Assembly: GCA_947167105.1 (NCBI GenBank)
Contig: CAMVGU010000004.1
Coordinates: 1-64,000, forward strand
Origin: an uncultured Selenomonas sp.
Lineage (GTDB): Bacteria > Bacillota > Negativicutes > Selenomonadales > Selenomonadaceae
Reading direction: 5' to 3'
Length of the DNA stretch: 64,000 nt
The notes under the pieces were generated by a model. It was not told the origin of the DNA. It was given only the letters and a program-made list of their open reading frames with translations, and ran no database searches. Below, piece by piece: positions 8,401 through 16,392 of this stretch (positions within the stretch are counted from its first letter, which is position 1; each line of letters starts with the position of its first letter). Position numbers and translations under genes: made by a program.

Positions 8401-9711
8401 CTGCCAGAGCTGCAACTGCTCCAGATAGTCCTCTGCTTGCAGGTCAAACTCCCGCTGCAAAGCCGCGTCTGCCTGAAAATCAGCCTCCGCAGCCAAATCC
8501 CTGAGTTCGGCCATGATGTCTGCAGCCAGGCGCTCCTGCTCATCAGCCCGCCTGTCATCTGCCTCCCGCTGGGAAAGCAGGCTCAGCTCCTTCTGCCTTT
8601 GCTCCTGGCATTTGCGCGTGCGCTTATCCAGCATGAGCTGCTGCCCGGCCAGCTCAGTCCTGGCCTGCTGCTGGCGCTCGGCGGTCTTGTAGGCTTCATT
8701 TTCCTGCAGGGCCTCCCGCTCCGCCTCCAGTGACTCATACTCCGCAGCCAGACGCTGCTGGCTGGCCACAGCCTCATCCAGTTCCTCGCCTGCCGCTTTC
8801 AGCGCCGCTTCTCCCTGCTTTGTCTCCCTGGCCAGCCTCTCCCTAATCTCCCGGTATTTCTGCACAGCCAGGCCGCGCTCAGCCAGGAGCGCGGTATTAT
8901 AGCCATCATAGGCAGCGCACAGGCGATCAAAGGCTTCTTTTTCCCGCTGCAGCTGCTCCAGGGAAAGCTTGGTGCGCTGCATATTCTCCAGTGTCTCCGA
9001 CAGAGGGCGCAGTTCATCATCGGAAAGTGTAGGCAGGGCAGCCTCCAGAATTTCATAGATGACTGTCGGCTTGAAATCCCTGGACAGCTTTGGGGAACGC
9101 AACTGAATCAGCAGCTTCATCAGTTCCTCATACTTGCGTATATCCTGAAAGCCAAATACCTGCTGGTTCACCAGCGCCATATAATCCCGCTGCCCTGTCA
9201 CCACCCGGCCATGGGTGCCGATGGCCGTTTCCAGCTCCCGGCGCGTCAGGGGCAGGCGCTCCTCCTTGCCGGTCTCCGGATTCTTGCCCAGCCTGTACAA
9301 CTCGAAATTATGCCCTACCCTCAGCCCGTCCTGCAGCACAAAGCCCCAGAAATCCACCCGCCCATTCCCGCGCCTGGCGTGCAGGCCTATACCTGTGGTG
9401 ACGTACTGCTCACTGGCCTCCCGCTTGTACTCCAGGAACAGATAACCGGTGCGCTCCTCGTACTCGCTCAACTCTTTTTCGCCCAACAGATAGTCCTCTA
9501 TCTTGCGGGACTGGGAGCCGAAGCTGTCCAAGCGATTGGCACGGGTAACACCGTCCAGCAGCACAGTTACCAGGCTCTGCATCGTGACGGACTTACCGGA
9601 ACCGTTGCTGCCTCTGAGCATCAGCCGCCCGCCTGCGAATTCAAATTCCGCCTCATCGTAATACCAATAGTTCAAGATACCGGCGCGATGTGCCTGCCAT
9701 TTATTAGCCAT
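5482..9711 (-). CDS. jetC: Wadjet SMC-like ATPase JetC (TIGR02680 type)
   Basis: 1409 residues, full length for the family. It is the DNA-translocating ATPase of Wadjet, related to MukB/SbcC. The Walker A is GSNGSGKS at residues 34-41. Two very long coiled-coil stretches rich in Glu, Gln, Arg, Leu and Ala run from about 230 to 500 and 720 to 1150, around a central hinge-like part. The C-terminal head has the signature FSFSGGEKAM (Ser about 1292) and the Walker B LITLDEAF (Asp about 1326). The head is thus intact and the protein looks active. jetB ends immediately before it with no gap, and jetD overlaps its end. Confidence 0.93.
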   Translation of the reverse strand: MANKWQAHRAGILNYWYYDEAEFEFAGGRLMLRGSNGSGKSVTMQSLVTVLLDGVTRANRLDSFGSQSRKIEDYLLGEKELSEYEERTGYLFLEYKREASEQYVTTGIGLHARRGNGRVDFWGFVLQDGLRVGHNFELYRLGKNPETGKEERLPLTRRELETAIGTHGRVVTGQRDYMALVNQQVFGFQDIRKYEELMKLLIQLRSPKLSRDFKPTVIYEILEAALPTLSDDELRPLSETLENMQRTKLSLEQLQREKEAFDRLCAAYDGYNTALLAERGLAVQKYREIRERLARETKQGEAALKAAGEELDEAVASQQRLAAEYESLEAEREALQENEAYKTAERQQQARTELAGQQLMLDKRTRKCQEQRQKELSLLSQREADDRRADEQERLAADIMAELRDLAAEADFQADAALQREFDLQAEDYLEQLQLWQKQSQDYGRELSARRREIAAFEQRCAEAVRQEHALGEADQRLDALRQEQQKLRQMFEQMREELLRAFYEWHATWQEAMPLTEEQEMRVSSLLRSLCEDCDSTDVGLALDEIYGQQQESLSGELGRLEAKLKELAEEVALEQSELERLRSAKEAELPLAPPYAEARERLREASVPFLSFYEATEFREELDMATRERLETALMDAGVLQSVILRDNEAAAALPEDAYGSVLQAGETVLLAPSLLDYLQPAQLPPECGLSQERVAEVLGSIIVSEDGKLSQAGGSNLVLDISSGAYAVGPLWGQTAPREQALYIGRQARMAYRRQQIAELEAHLAGLQEEQANRLAVKQKLQEKRQRLAEARREFPSCQELMEAFQDVQAKDSFIGQQQELVRQLDGKLKELRLKLAACRQALQQRCGASVLPLTQSAYEEAEKAMQEYRPQLVRLESCVTGCRHARQTAARIAEDIEELRLEMAEASGERTETEMAVQKLRQLLEALSRQLEQMDAAGVEKRVAEVVARLSALPRERDAAVRRAAAAEARQTRLKEELISLGARSQLYQGLLSGWQRLLAAELERGFVFSGQEAPTEAQLQALCREWQAKSAEGEGLARAYKHMTNQFYNEQSLLADYRMQLENIGDETEAPSQAEGPWEELSLEQYDQFQAAWRELRAQGERAIIRIEMDGRRETPYAQRAWLVKHIAEQQNLLSEQDKRIYKEIIMNSIGRAISDRIYAAEDWIRKMNGLMQKSDTSSALKFRLEWKPLRGETDDELDAAELVELLHADPETLRQEDMQRLVQHFQTRIERARMVSEGEERDSESFQMAVRELLDYRHWFRFQLFYDKGEQIKRRELTDRAFFSFSGGEKAMAMYVPLFSAAYSRYMDAAPDAPCLITLDEAFAGVDEQNMRDMFRLVEAMGFNYIMNSQAIWGDYDVVPELNIYELLRPLNANYVTLYGTHWNGERRELLVPEKEQGDDAEE

Positions 9712-10923
9712 TTACTTCTTCTCCCCATCCCTCTCCGGTTTGGCCCGATAATCAGACGGATAACTGCCGCACAGTCTCAATAAGGCCGGCCTCACGTGAA
9801 TCAGGCCATCTTCATCCACTTCCGCCATATTCCAGCCACACAGTTCCGCCAGTAGTGCTTCAGCCAGATGTTTCAGCCCCATGTCCCTGTATTCCTTCGT
9901 CCAGCCACTGCCAGTCCCTGCCTTCAGCCGCTCCATCTGGGCCTGAAACTCTGCCTCCGTCCAGACAGGCAGGCTCTCCTCCGTACCTGCCAGACCGGAG
10001 CGCACCTGGGTTGCGAAATGCAGGATCAGATCGTGCAGGCCGCGCATGCGCACCGGGAAAATATCGCGGAACCAGCTAGGACGCTCATGGGAAACCAGCA
10101 TGGCTGTATCATTGTACAGTTCCAGCATCAGCCCGGTACGTTCCTCCAGTTCCTCGCGCACGCGCCGCTGCATATTGCGCAGATAGGCGAAATCTGCCTC
10201 ATTCTCCCCATGCCGGTAGCAGGCAGGCTGCAGCAGCAGCTCACGATAGACACGGCGACGGCGTGCCTCGCCCTGCTGTCCCTCCTCCTCGTGCCCCTGG
10301 CTCAGGGTTGTCGCGCACAGTTCCTCCACTGACACCCCCTGGAAGGATCTGGAAAAGCTGCGCAGGAAGACCCTGGCCAGGGGCATAACCTCATACAGGG
10401 CCTCGCCGGCGTACACGCCGTCAGGCAGCCTGCCTCTCTGCAGAAATGCCTCGCTCTCGTCTTCTATGACCTGCAGGACGCCTTCGGAGAGCAGAAAATT
10501 CATCACCCGTATCAAGGCCTTGCGCCAGTTGTAGGATTCCCAATTCAGCGGGCCTGCAATGCCATCCTCAGGATAGAAATCCAGCAGTGCCTCGCAGAGA
10601 CCGCCCAGAAGGAACATCCCCTCTACTTCCTGTTCTTCAAGGTAGGCCAGCACGCAGCAAAGCAGTGCATAATCCTCCGGGGACTGCATCTCCTGAATCC
10701 CCATGAAAGGACGCGGCTCAGCGGGTATTTTTTCCAATTTGTAGTAGCGGGCATTCACCAGCAGCGGCCAGCCGCATTTGTCCCGAAAGTATTCGCGCAC
10801 CCTCTTTTCATGGCGCCGTACCAGAAAATATTCTTCCGGCATCTGTTGGCGCGGCAGCCAGCGGTTCTCCAGGAGCAGCTGTATGGCTTCCCGGATTTCT
10901 TCACGCACTTTTTCCTCTTCCAT
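9712..10923 (-). CDS. jetB: Wadjet subunit JetB (TIGR02678/DUF2398 type)
   Basis: 403 residues. JetB is the kleisin-associated (KITE/MukE-like) subunit that binds JetA and JetC. The N-terminal block LVRRHEKRVREYFRDKCGWP and the following LEKIPAEPRPF are hallmarks of TIGR02678. The winged-helix region after that (YALLCCVLAYLEEQEVE) is also recognisable. The start overlaps the stop of jetA by one base, and jetC begins directly after the stop, so the genes are translationally linked. The partner role is known from characterised Wadjet systems; assignment here is by family and gene order. Confidence 0.88.
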   Translation of the reverse strand: MEEEKVREEIREAIQLLLENRWLPRQQMPEEYFLVRRHEKRVREYFRDKCGWPLLVNARYYKLEKIPAEPRPFMGIQEMQSPEDYALLCCVLAYLEEQEVEGMFLLGGLCEALLDFYPEDGIAGPLNWESYNWRKALIRVMNFLLSEGVLQVIEDESEAFLQRGRLPDGVYAGEALYEVMPLARVFLRSFSRSFQGVSVEELCATTLSQGHEEEGQQGEARRRRVYRELLLQPACYRHGENEADFAYLRNMQRRVREELEERTGLMLELYNDTAMLVSHERPSWFRDIFPVRMRGLHDLILHFATQVRSGLAGTEESLPVWTEAEFQAQMERLKAGTGSGWTKEYRDMGLKHLAEALLAELCGWNMAEVDEDGLIHVRPALLRLCGSYPSDYRAKPERDGEKK

Positions 10924-12437
10924 CAGGCCTGCCCTCCGCCTTTCCTCTGCTCATGTCCTCCTTCACGTTGCACCAGGAGCTTCATGGGCGGCATGTAGAG
11001 AGTGCCATCCTCGGAATGTACCGCCACACGCTCACGACTGTGCCTGTCCCAGACCAATTTCAACTGCAGTCCTGTCTCCGTGCGAATGCCGGCAGGTTTC
11101 AACAGCAGGCGTGAGATCCATGCCAGCAGCACTTGGCGCACCTCCCTTGTCAGCACGGGCAAACTGGCCATATCTATTTCCCCCTCCACCACCAATGACT
11201 CCAGCATTTGCTGGCGGCGATGCTGGGCAGCTTCGTATGCCGCTTTCTGCCGTTGCTTCTCCTCCCGTCTGTCATGTATGGGCGTCTGGCGGCTGCGCTC
11301 CCGATAGGTGCTGACCCTGGGCTTCAGTTCCACCGGCGTAGCCGGCTCATCCTGAATGCGTGCGTCGTAATCGTCCTCGTTCGCCCTGGGCTCTGCATAA
11401 AAATGCCGCACCCCCTGCACGCCGAACAGGGCTGCTCCCAGGACATGAGCCTCGTCCACCTCAGTCATCCCGGCAAAGCGTCCCGCCAGATAGAGCAAAT
11501 CCGACTTGCGGCTCCGCATGGCCTGATGCTGCTCGGCCAGCCGCTGGGCGAAGCGGGTGATGCGGCGGATGGTTTCGCCCGTTTCCCTGATCAGATGCGA
11601 AAGTTCGCTCTCACGGCCTTCCCGCCCCAGGAACCACTCGCGCATGACCTCGTAACTCTCAGCAAAATCATCGCGGCATTCTTTCTGGGAAAACTCCGCC
11701 CCCGTGACCTGAATCTCTGCCTGACGGGCGGCCAGACGCAAAAACAGGATCAGTTCCTGCTCCGGCTCCAACTGATTGAACAATTTTTCCAGCAGCAAGG
11801 AGGAGCGCTGCAGGCCCAGCACAAAACTGTTAAGATACTGAGTGAACTTATCCTTGTAGATAATGAACTCAGAGGTCTTCATGCGCTCCTGTACACGCTG
11901 GCTGCCCAGATGTGCCATGTAGTCAGATGTGTTCTGCACCAGGGTGCGGAAATAATGCTGCAAATCCTGCCAATTCTGGTACAGTTCCTTGTCATCCGCC
12001 TGCTCATACTGCAAAAGTTTTTCCAATGAGTCCCTGATACGGTCAAACTGAGTTGTCTCCAGGGAGCCGCCGAATTCATTGCCGATTTTCTTCAGCTTCT
12101 CCACCAGCCGCTCAATCTCCACCGTGTAGGGCGTACACTGATAGCGCAGCATCTTCCGCTTAAAGTCCACGATGGACAAAGCCCGCCCTGTCTCCTGGAA
12201 AGCCTGCAGATTGTGCCAGGCCACCAGCTGGCTTAGATCCTGATCCATCTGCTCCTGTGTATAGTCCTTGAACTGGGGCTGCTTTTGCAGAGCCTGCCAT
12301 ATATCCTCCGGGTAGATATAGGCCTGCATATGCTCGTGCCTGCGGAAGCAGAAATGCACTATGGCACGATAACGCCAGGTATTCTCGGTGTTCAAATAAG
12401 TGACTTCTTCAATGCGGCGCGAATCCACGTCATCCAT
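10923..12437 (-). CDS. jetA: Wadjet subunit JetA (TIGR02677/DUF2397 type)
   Basis: 504 residues. JetA is the kleisin (MukF-like) subunit that bridges the JetC heads. The N-terminal YLNTENTWRYRAIVHFCFRRHE is typical of TIGR02677. Long amphipathic helices follow (residues about 130-330), and a charged linker rich in Arg and Gln lies near 385-410 (RREEKQRQKAAYEAAQHRRQ). It is the first gene of the Wadjet set and starts 12 bases beyond the stop of the upstream lipase gene, so no private promoter is obvious. TIGR02677-TIGR02680 corresponds to the type II Wadjet group as I remember the original description. Confidence 0.88.
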   Translation of the reverse strand: MDDVDSRRIEEVTYLNTENTWRYRAIVHFCFRRHEHMQAYIYPEDIWQALQKQPQFKDYTQEQMDQDLSQLVAWHNLQAFQETGRALSIVDFKRKMLRYQCTPYTVEIERLVEKLKKIGNEFGGSLETTQFDRIRDSLEKLLQYEQADDKELYQNWQDLQHYFRTLVQNTSDYMAHLGSQRVQERMKTSEFIIYKDKFTQYLNSFVLGLQRSSLLLEKLFNQLEPEQELILFLRLAARQAEIQVTGAEFSQKECRDDFAESYEVMREWFLGREGRESELSHLIRETGETIRRITRFAQRLAEQHQAMRSRKSDLLYLAGRFAGMTEVDEAHVLGAALFGVQGVRHFYAEPRANEDDYDARIQDEPATPVELKPRVSTYRERSRQTPIHDRREEKQRQKAAYEAAQHRRQQMLESLVVEGEIDMASLPVLTREVRQVLLAWISRLLLKPAGIRTETGLQLKLVWDRHSRERVAVHSEDGTLYMPPMKLLVQREGGHEQRKGGGQA

Positions 12438-12449
12438 GCCCTTGCCTCC

Positions 12450-14132
12450 TTATTCCGCCTGCACCGGCCTGCGGCCAGCAATCAGGAACCTGCGCGACTC
12501 CCCCAGGCCTAGGCGCAGCACCTGCTCGGAAATATTTTTGCCATCTACAGGCAGTCCATTCTCGCGATTCGCCTCCAGGCGGGTCGAAAGGGTGAGCTCT
12601 ACAGGCTGCTGACCGGCCGTAATCTCAATGGCCAGGCGTTCACCTTCGGGGATGATGAAGCTGGCCGCATGCCCCCCGACCAGGTGCAATTCCGGATCTA
12701 ATTCGCCTTGGGCCTGCCATGCCCCGCCAGAGCCTGCTCCTGCCACCGCATTGCCTCCAGGTACGCTGATGGCCAGCGCAAAGGGCAGGCTCTCCTGCAA
12801 GAACCTGATGCTGGTTTTCCTGCCGCCCGCCCTGTCAGCGCTGATGCGCACCACGGTAGGCGTGCCGCGCATGTAGATTTCCTCCGGCTCGCCGGACAGT
12901 ATCCAGGCATTATATGTGGCAACCCCGTGCATATCCGTAACCCCATCGACTTCTCTGGGGAATCTTCGCCTCGCAGCCCTGGCATCAGCACCCACAAGCT
13001 CCGGCTGGGTGTCATCATCCTCCACCGGTATGGCCCGTCGCATCACTTTTTCGATTGCGTCATGGCCAAGTTTGCCCCCACTTGAATAGAAGTGCTCCAC
13101 AGACCCTACCAGCCACTGCATGTTCTTGACCCCTCTGGCCAGTTCCTCGCTGCGTGGCATCGGCACAAAGCGCTGCCCGCCGGTCAGCTCGGCAAAGGGC
13201 ACGGACATCTTTGCTACCAGCTCTTTATAGCGCTTTGGGTCACCTTTGAGCTTCTCTGCAGATGGCAGGCAGAATCTCAGACCAAGGGAGCCGTAGTCCC
13301 AGGAGCCGCCCCTAAAGGGAAGCTCCGTGATGACATCCTCGGGATTGATAATGTTGTAGATATTGCGATACAGCCCCGCTTTTCTCTCCGCGATATCCGT
13401 GCAGGAATTGGGTGAGGCGAAAGCATAGACAGACAGACGTCCGGGATCTGCCTTGCCCATGCCCTCCGTAAGATGATCCCACTCACCGCGATCCAGAAAC
13501 GCGCCCACCAGATTCGCCACGGCTGCCCCCCGGCTATGACCGGTAATCAGGAAGTGCGCCCTGGCAATATCCAGCCCCTGCTCCTCAATGTAAAGAGCCA
13601 AATCATGCAGCACCAGCATGGCCGAGCGCTCGAAGCCCTCATGGTAACGCTGCTTTTTGCGCGTAGCATCCGCAATGTTCAGATTGCTCAGCCATTCCTG
13701 CCGCCCATTCGTGCCGCGGATGGCCACAAAGACCAGGGCTTCGCCGTTTTCCATCTGTTTCCAGGCAAAAGAATAGCCGGATTTATGGGGAAACTCCGGC
13801 TCCACTGCTGCATAGTGATAATCGCGAACAGTCTCCCTCCCGCAGCCCAGCACAGACAGCAAATCGGTCAGTGCCCCCTGGGGCTGCAGGTAGACAGTGG
13901 ACATGATGGCGCCTGCCACCCTGGCCAGCCCATGATTATAGCTGTAGCCGCTGTGCTGGCTATCCAGCCAGGCATCGTCCCATGTGTAGGCTATTGTCGC
14001 CGTTCTGGCGCTGCCCGAAGTGCCCACCGGCAGCACTAATTGCCGGGGGACGGCCCAGGTCGGTACTGTCACTGCCCATAACAAACCACCCAAAAGCACA
14101 GATGAAACACTCTTTGCCAAAAATCTGTTCAT
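12450..14132 (-). CDS. Secreted lipase (class 3 family)
   Basis: 560 residues with a signal peptide: a basic start, then hydrophobic residues about 9-22, with cleavage after PTWA near residue 27. The alpha/beta-hydrolase nucleophile elbow is GHSRG at 198-202 (Ser200), preceded by VAIRGTNGRQEWLSN, the Lipase_3 oxyanion-side block. A conserved Asp lies in IINPEDVI, and a His about 85 residues later in VEHFYSSG could finish the triad. The C-terminal 170 residues resemble beta-rich adhesion or modifying modules and are unassigned. ATG at 14132 with AAGGGGGA. It sits between recD2 and jetA, an odd place for a secreted enzyme; whether it matters for defence is unknown. Confidence 0.8.
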   Translation of the reverse strand: MNRFLAKSVSSVLLGGLLWAVTVPTWAVPRQLVLPVGTSGSARTATIAYTWDDAWLDSQHSGYSYNHGLARVAGAIMSTVYLQPQGALTDLLSVLGCGRETVRDYHYAAVEPEFPHKSGYSFAWKQMENGEALVFVAIRGTNGRQEWLSNLNIADATRKKQRYHEGFERSAMLVLHDLALYIEEQGLDIARAHFLITGHSRGAAVANLVGAFLDRGEWDHLTEGMGKADPGRLSVYAFASPNSCTDIAERKAGLYRNIYNIINPEDVITELPFRGGSWDYGSLGLRFCLPSAEKLKGDPKRYKELVAKMSVPFAELTGGQRFVPMPRSEELARGVKNMQWLVGSVEHFYSSGGKLGHDAIEKVMRRAIPVEDDDTQPELVGADARAARRRFPREVDGVTDMHGVATYNAWILSGEPEEIYMRGTPTVVRISADRAGGRKTSIRFLQESLPFALAISVPGGNAVAGAGSGGAWQAQGELDPELHLVGGHAASFIIPEGERLAIEITAGQQPVELTLSTRLEANRENGLPVDGKNISEQVLRLGLGESRRFLIAGRRPVQAE

Positions 14133-14165
14133 CGCAAATCCCCCTTGGAATGATTTGAATGATTG

Positions 14166-16391
14166 CTACAGTTGCTCCGCCAGACGCTCTGCCAGAAGCG
14201 TATAGCGGCGCTTGGTGCGGTCGTTGCCCACTGCTGTCGCCAGGGCTGCCCTGCTGCCGAGCAGGATTACCTTCTGGGATGCCCTGGTGACCGCCGTATA
14301 CAGCAAATTCCTCTGCAGCATGATGTAATGACTTGACGTCAGCGGCAGCACTACCACCGGGTACTCGCTGCCCTGGCTCTTATGCACGCTGAGGGCATAT
14401 GCCAGGGACAGATCCGCAAGCTCATTCTTTTCATAATCCACGATCATATCGGAAGCATATTTCACGCTGACTTTGGCCGGTTCCATCTGCACAATGAAAC
14501 CGATATCACCGTTGAACACATGCTTCTGGTAGTTGTTCCTTGTCTGCATTACCTTGTCGCCCAGGCGGAAGATCAAAGCACTGCTCTGGAACTCAGGCTT
14601 CTCGGGGGACTTGGGATTCAGCGCCTGCTGCAATAACTTATTCAGGTTTTCGGTGCCGCATTCCTGCCTGTGCATCGGGGACAGCACTTGCACATCCGTA
14701 AGCGGATTATAGCCCTCCCCAGGCAGGCGGCGTGCGCACAGCTCCACCACCGCAGCCGCGGCCCTCTCAGCATCCTCGCACTCCAGAAACTGGAAATCCC
14801 CTTCCCCCGGCGGCGTACACTCAGGCATGCGCCCTGCATTGATGGCATGGGCATTCAGCACGATGCCGCTGCCCTCGCCCTGACGGAATACTTCAGTCAG
14901 GCGCACGCTAGGCACGCGGCCCGAACGCAGGATATCCTGCAATACAGCCCCTGGGCCCACCGCCGGCAGCTGATCCACATCACCCACCAGGACGACACGG
15001 CAGCCATCCGGCACTGCAGCCAGAAAATGCTGCATCAGCACAATATCCATCATCGAGGCTTCGTCAAGGATGATGGCATCCGCCTCAAGCTGCTCGTCCT
15101 CGTTTTTCCCAAAGCTAATGCCCGCAGCGCCCCCCTGGGCCTCCAGCATGCGATGCACGGTCATGGCTTTATGACCTGTGGCCTCTGCCAGCCTCTTGGC
15201 CGCACGTCCCGTCGGTGCCCCCAGGAGTATCTCCAGGCCCTGCTTTTCCAGCAGCTCAATCATGCCGCGCACCACCGTGGTCTTGCCTGTACCGGGGCCA
15301 CCGGTCAGCACAAAGACGCCATGCTGCAGCACTCCCAGCAGCGATTTGCTCTGCCCCTCCGACAGTTGCACTCCGGCTTTGCTTTCCCAGGCTGCCACCG
15401 CAATGGCGGCCTGTTCCTCCGGCATGCCTTCCTCATTTTTCTGCAAATAAAGTAGCTTGCCCGCAACCCTTTTTTCCGCCTGATAGAGGTAGGGAGGGTA
15501 AATCAGGACCTCCCCGCCGCTTATCTGCTCCGCTGCCAGTCTCTCAGCCTTAAGCTGCTGACCCAGCACTGCGCGCACCTGCATGCGCTCCACATGCAGA
15601 AGATGGGCAGCCCTTTCCGCCAGCGGTGTCTCAGGTATGCAGCAGTGGCCGGACATGGCAATCTGGGACAGGGCATAGTCAAGGCCCGCTGCCACCCGCG
15701 ACGGATCATCCCGCTCTACTCCCAGACCCGCCGCTATGGAGTCCGCTATGGCAAAGCCAATGCCATCCACCTCCCTGGCCAGGCGATAGGGACTATTTTC
15801 CAGCACCTCCAGCGCAAAAGAGCCGTACCGCTTGAATAATCTTGCCGCATAAGCGCCGGATACGCCGTGGCTTTCCAGCCAGAGCATAATTTCCCTGAGC
15901 TCAGACTGTGAACGATAGGAAGCGGCAATCTTCTCCGCAGTCTTCTTGCCAATGCCCTCAACTTCCGTCAGGCGGCGGGGCTGCTGCTCGATAATCGTCA
16001 GTGCCTGGTCGCCAAATTTCGCCACAATGCGATGGGCGACCACTTCGCCTACCCCGTCAATGACGCCGGAGGCCAGGAACCGCTCTATGCCCTGCGCGCT
16101 GGTCGGCGCTTCCAGTCTGAGGCTTTCAGCCTTGAACTGCTGACCGAAGCGCGGATGCCTCACCCACTGTCCCTTCAGATGCACCTGCTGCCCTACCAGG
16201 GGCGGCTCACAGGGCACAGTGACGCTCACGCGGCTGTTCTGTCCTGTGGGCTGCAGGCGGAAAACAGAGAAATTGCCGTCATCAGCCGCAAAGATTACGC
16301 TGTCCACCAAGCCTGCCAGCTCCTCCGGCGCCTTCTCAAGCCCCGCCAGGACCATTTGCCGGTTTGCTTCTGGCTGATTCAATCTCGCCAT
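14166..16391 (-). CDS. recD2: RecD2-type ATP-dependent DNA helicase
   Basis: 741 residues, normal for RecD2 (the RecBC-independent RecD of Gram-positives), a 5'-3' superfamily 1B helicase in DNA repair. The N-terminal OB-like region is followed by helix-hairpin-helix segments (residues about 90-200, VEGIGKKTAEKIA). The helicase core has Walker A TGGPGTGKTT, Walker B AIILDEASMMD and motif III VGDVDQLPAVGPG. The last motif is VHKSQGSEYP in the 2A/SH3 region. It starts one base beyond the ABC-F stop. As a DNA-end enzyme beside Wadjet it may be a functional neighbour, but recD2 is also an ordinary housekeeping gene. Confidence 0.93.
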   Translation of the reverse strand: MARLNQPEANRQMVLAGLEKAPEELAGLVDSVIFAADDGNFSVFRLQPTGQNSRVSVTVPCEPPLVGQQVHLKGQWVRHPRFGQQFKAESLRLEAPTSAQGIERFLASGVIDGVGEVVAHRIVAKFGDQALTIIEQQPRRLTEVEGIGKKTAEKIAASYRSQSELREIMLWLESHGVSGAYAARLFKRYGSFALEVLENSPYRLAREVDGIGFAIADSIAAGLGVERDDPSRVAAGLDYALSQIAMSGHCCIPETPLAERAAHLLHVERMQVRAVLGQQLKAERLAAEQISGGEVLIYPPYLYQAEKRVAGKLLYLQKNEEGMPEEQAAIAVAAWESKAGVQLSEGQSKSLLGVLQHGVFVLTGGPGTGKTTVVRGMIELLEKQGLEILLGAPTGRAAKRLAEATGHKAMTVHRMLEAQGGAAGISFGKNEDEQLEADAIILDEASMMDIVLMQHFLAAVPDGCRVVLVGDVDQLPAVGPGAVLQDILRSGRVPSVRLTEVFRQGEGSGIVLNAHAINAGRMPECTPPGEGDFQFLECEDAERAAAAVVELCARRLPGEGYNPLTDVQVLSPMHRQECGTENLNKLLQQALNPKSPEKPEFQSSALIFRLGDKVMQTRNNYQKHVFNGDIGFIVQMEPAKVSVKYASDMIVDYEKNELADLSLAYALSVHKSQGSEYPVVVLPLTSSHYIMLQRNLLYTAVTRASQKVILLGSRAALATAVGNDRTKRRYTLLAERLAEQL

Positions 16392-16392
16392 T

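Noticed and set aside
13473..14039. Long plus-strand frames opposite the lipase, recD2, gal and FeoB genes
   Set aside because: They are antisense shadows of well-supported genes, without ribosome sites or recognisable domains.
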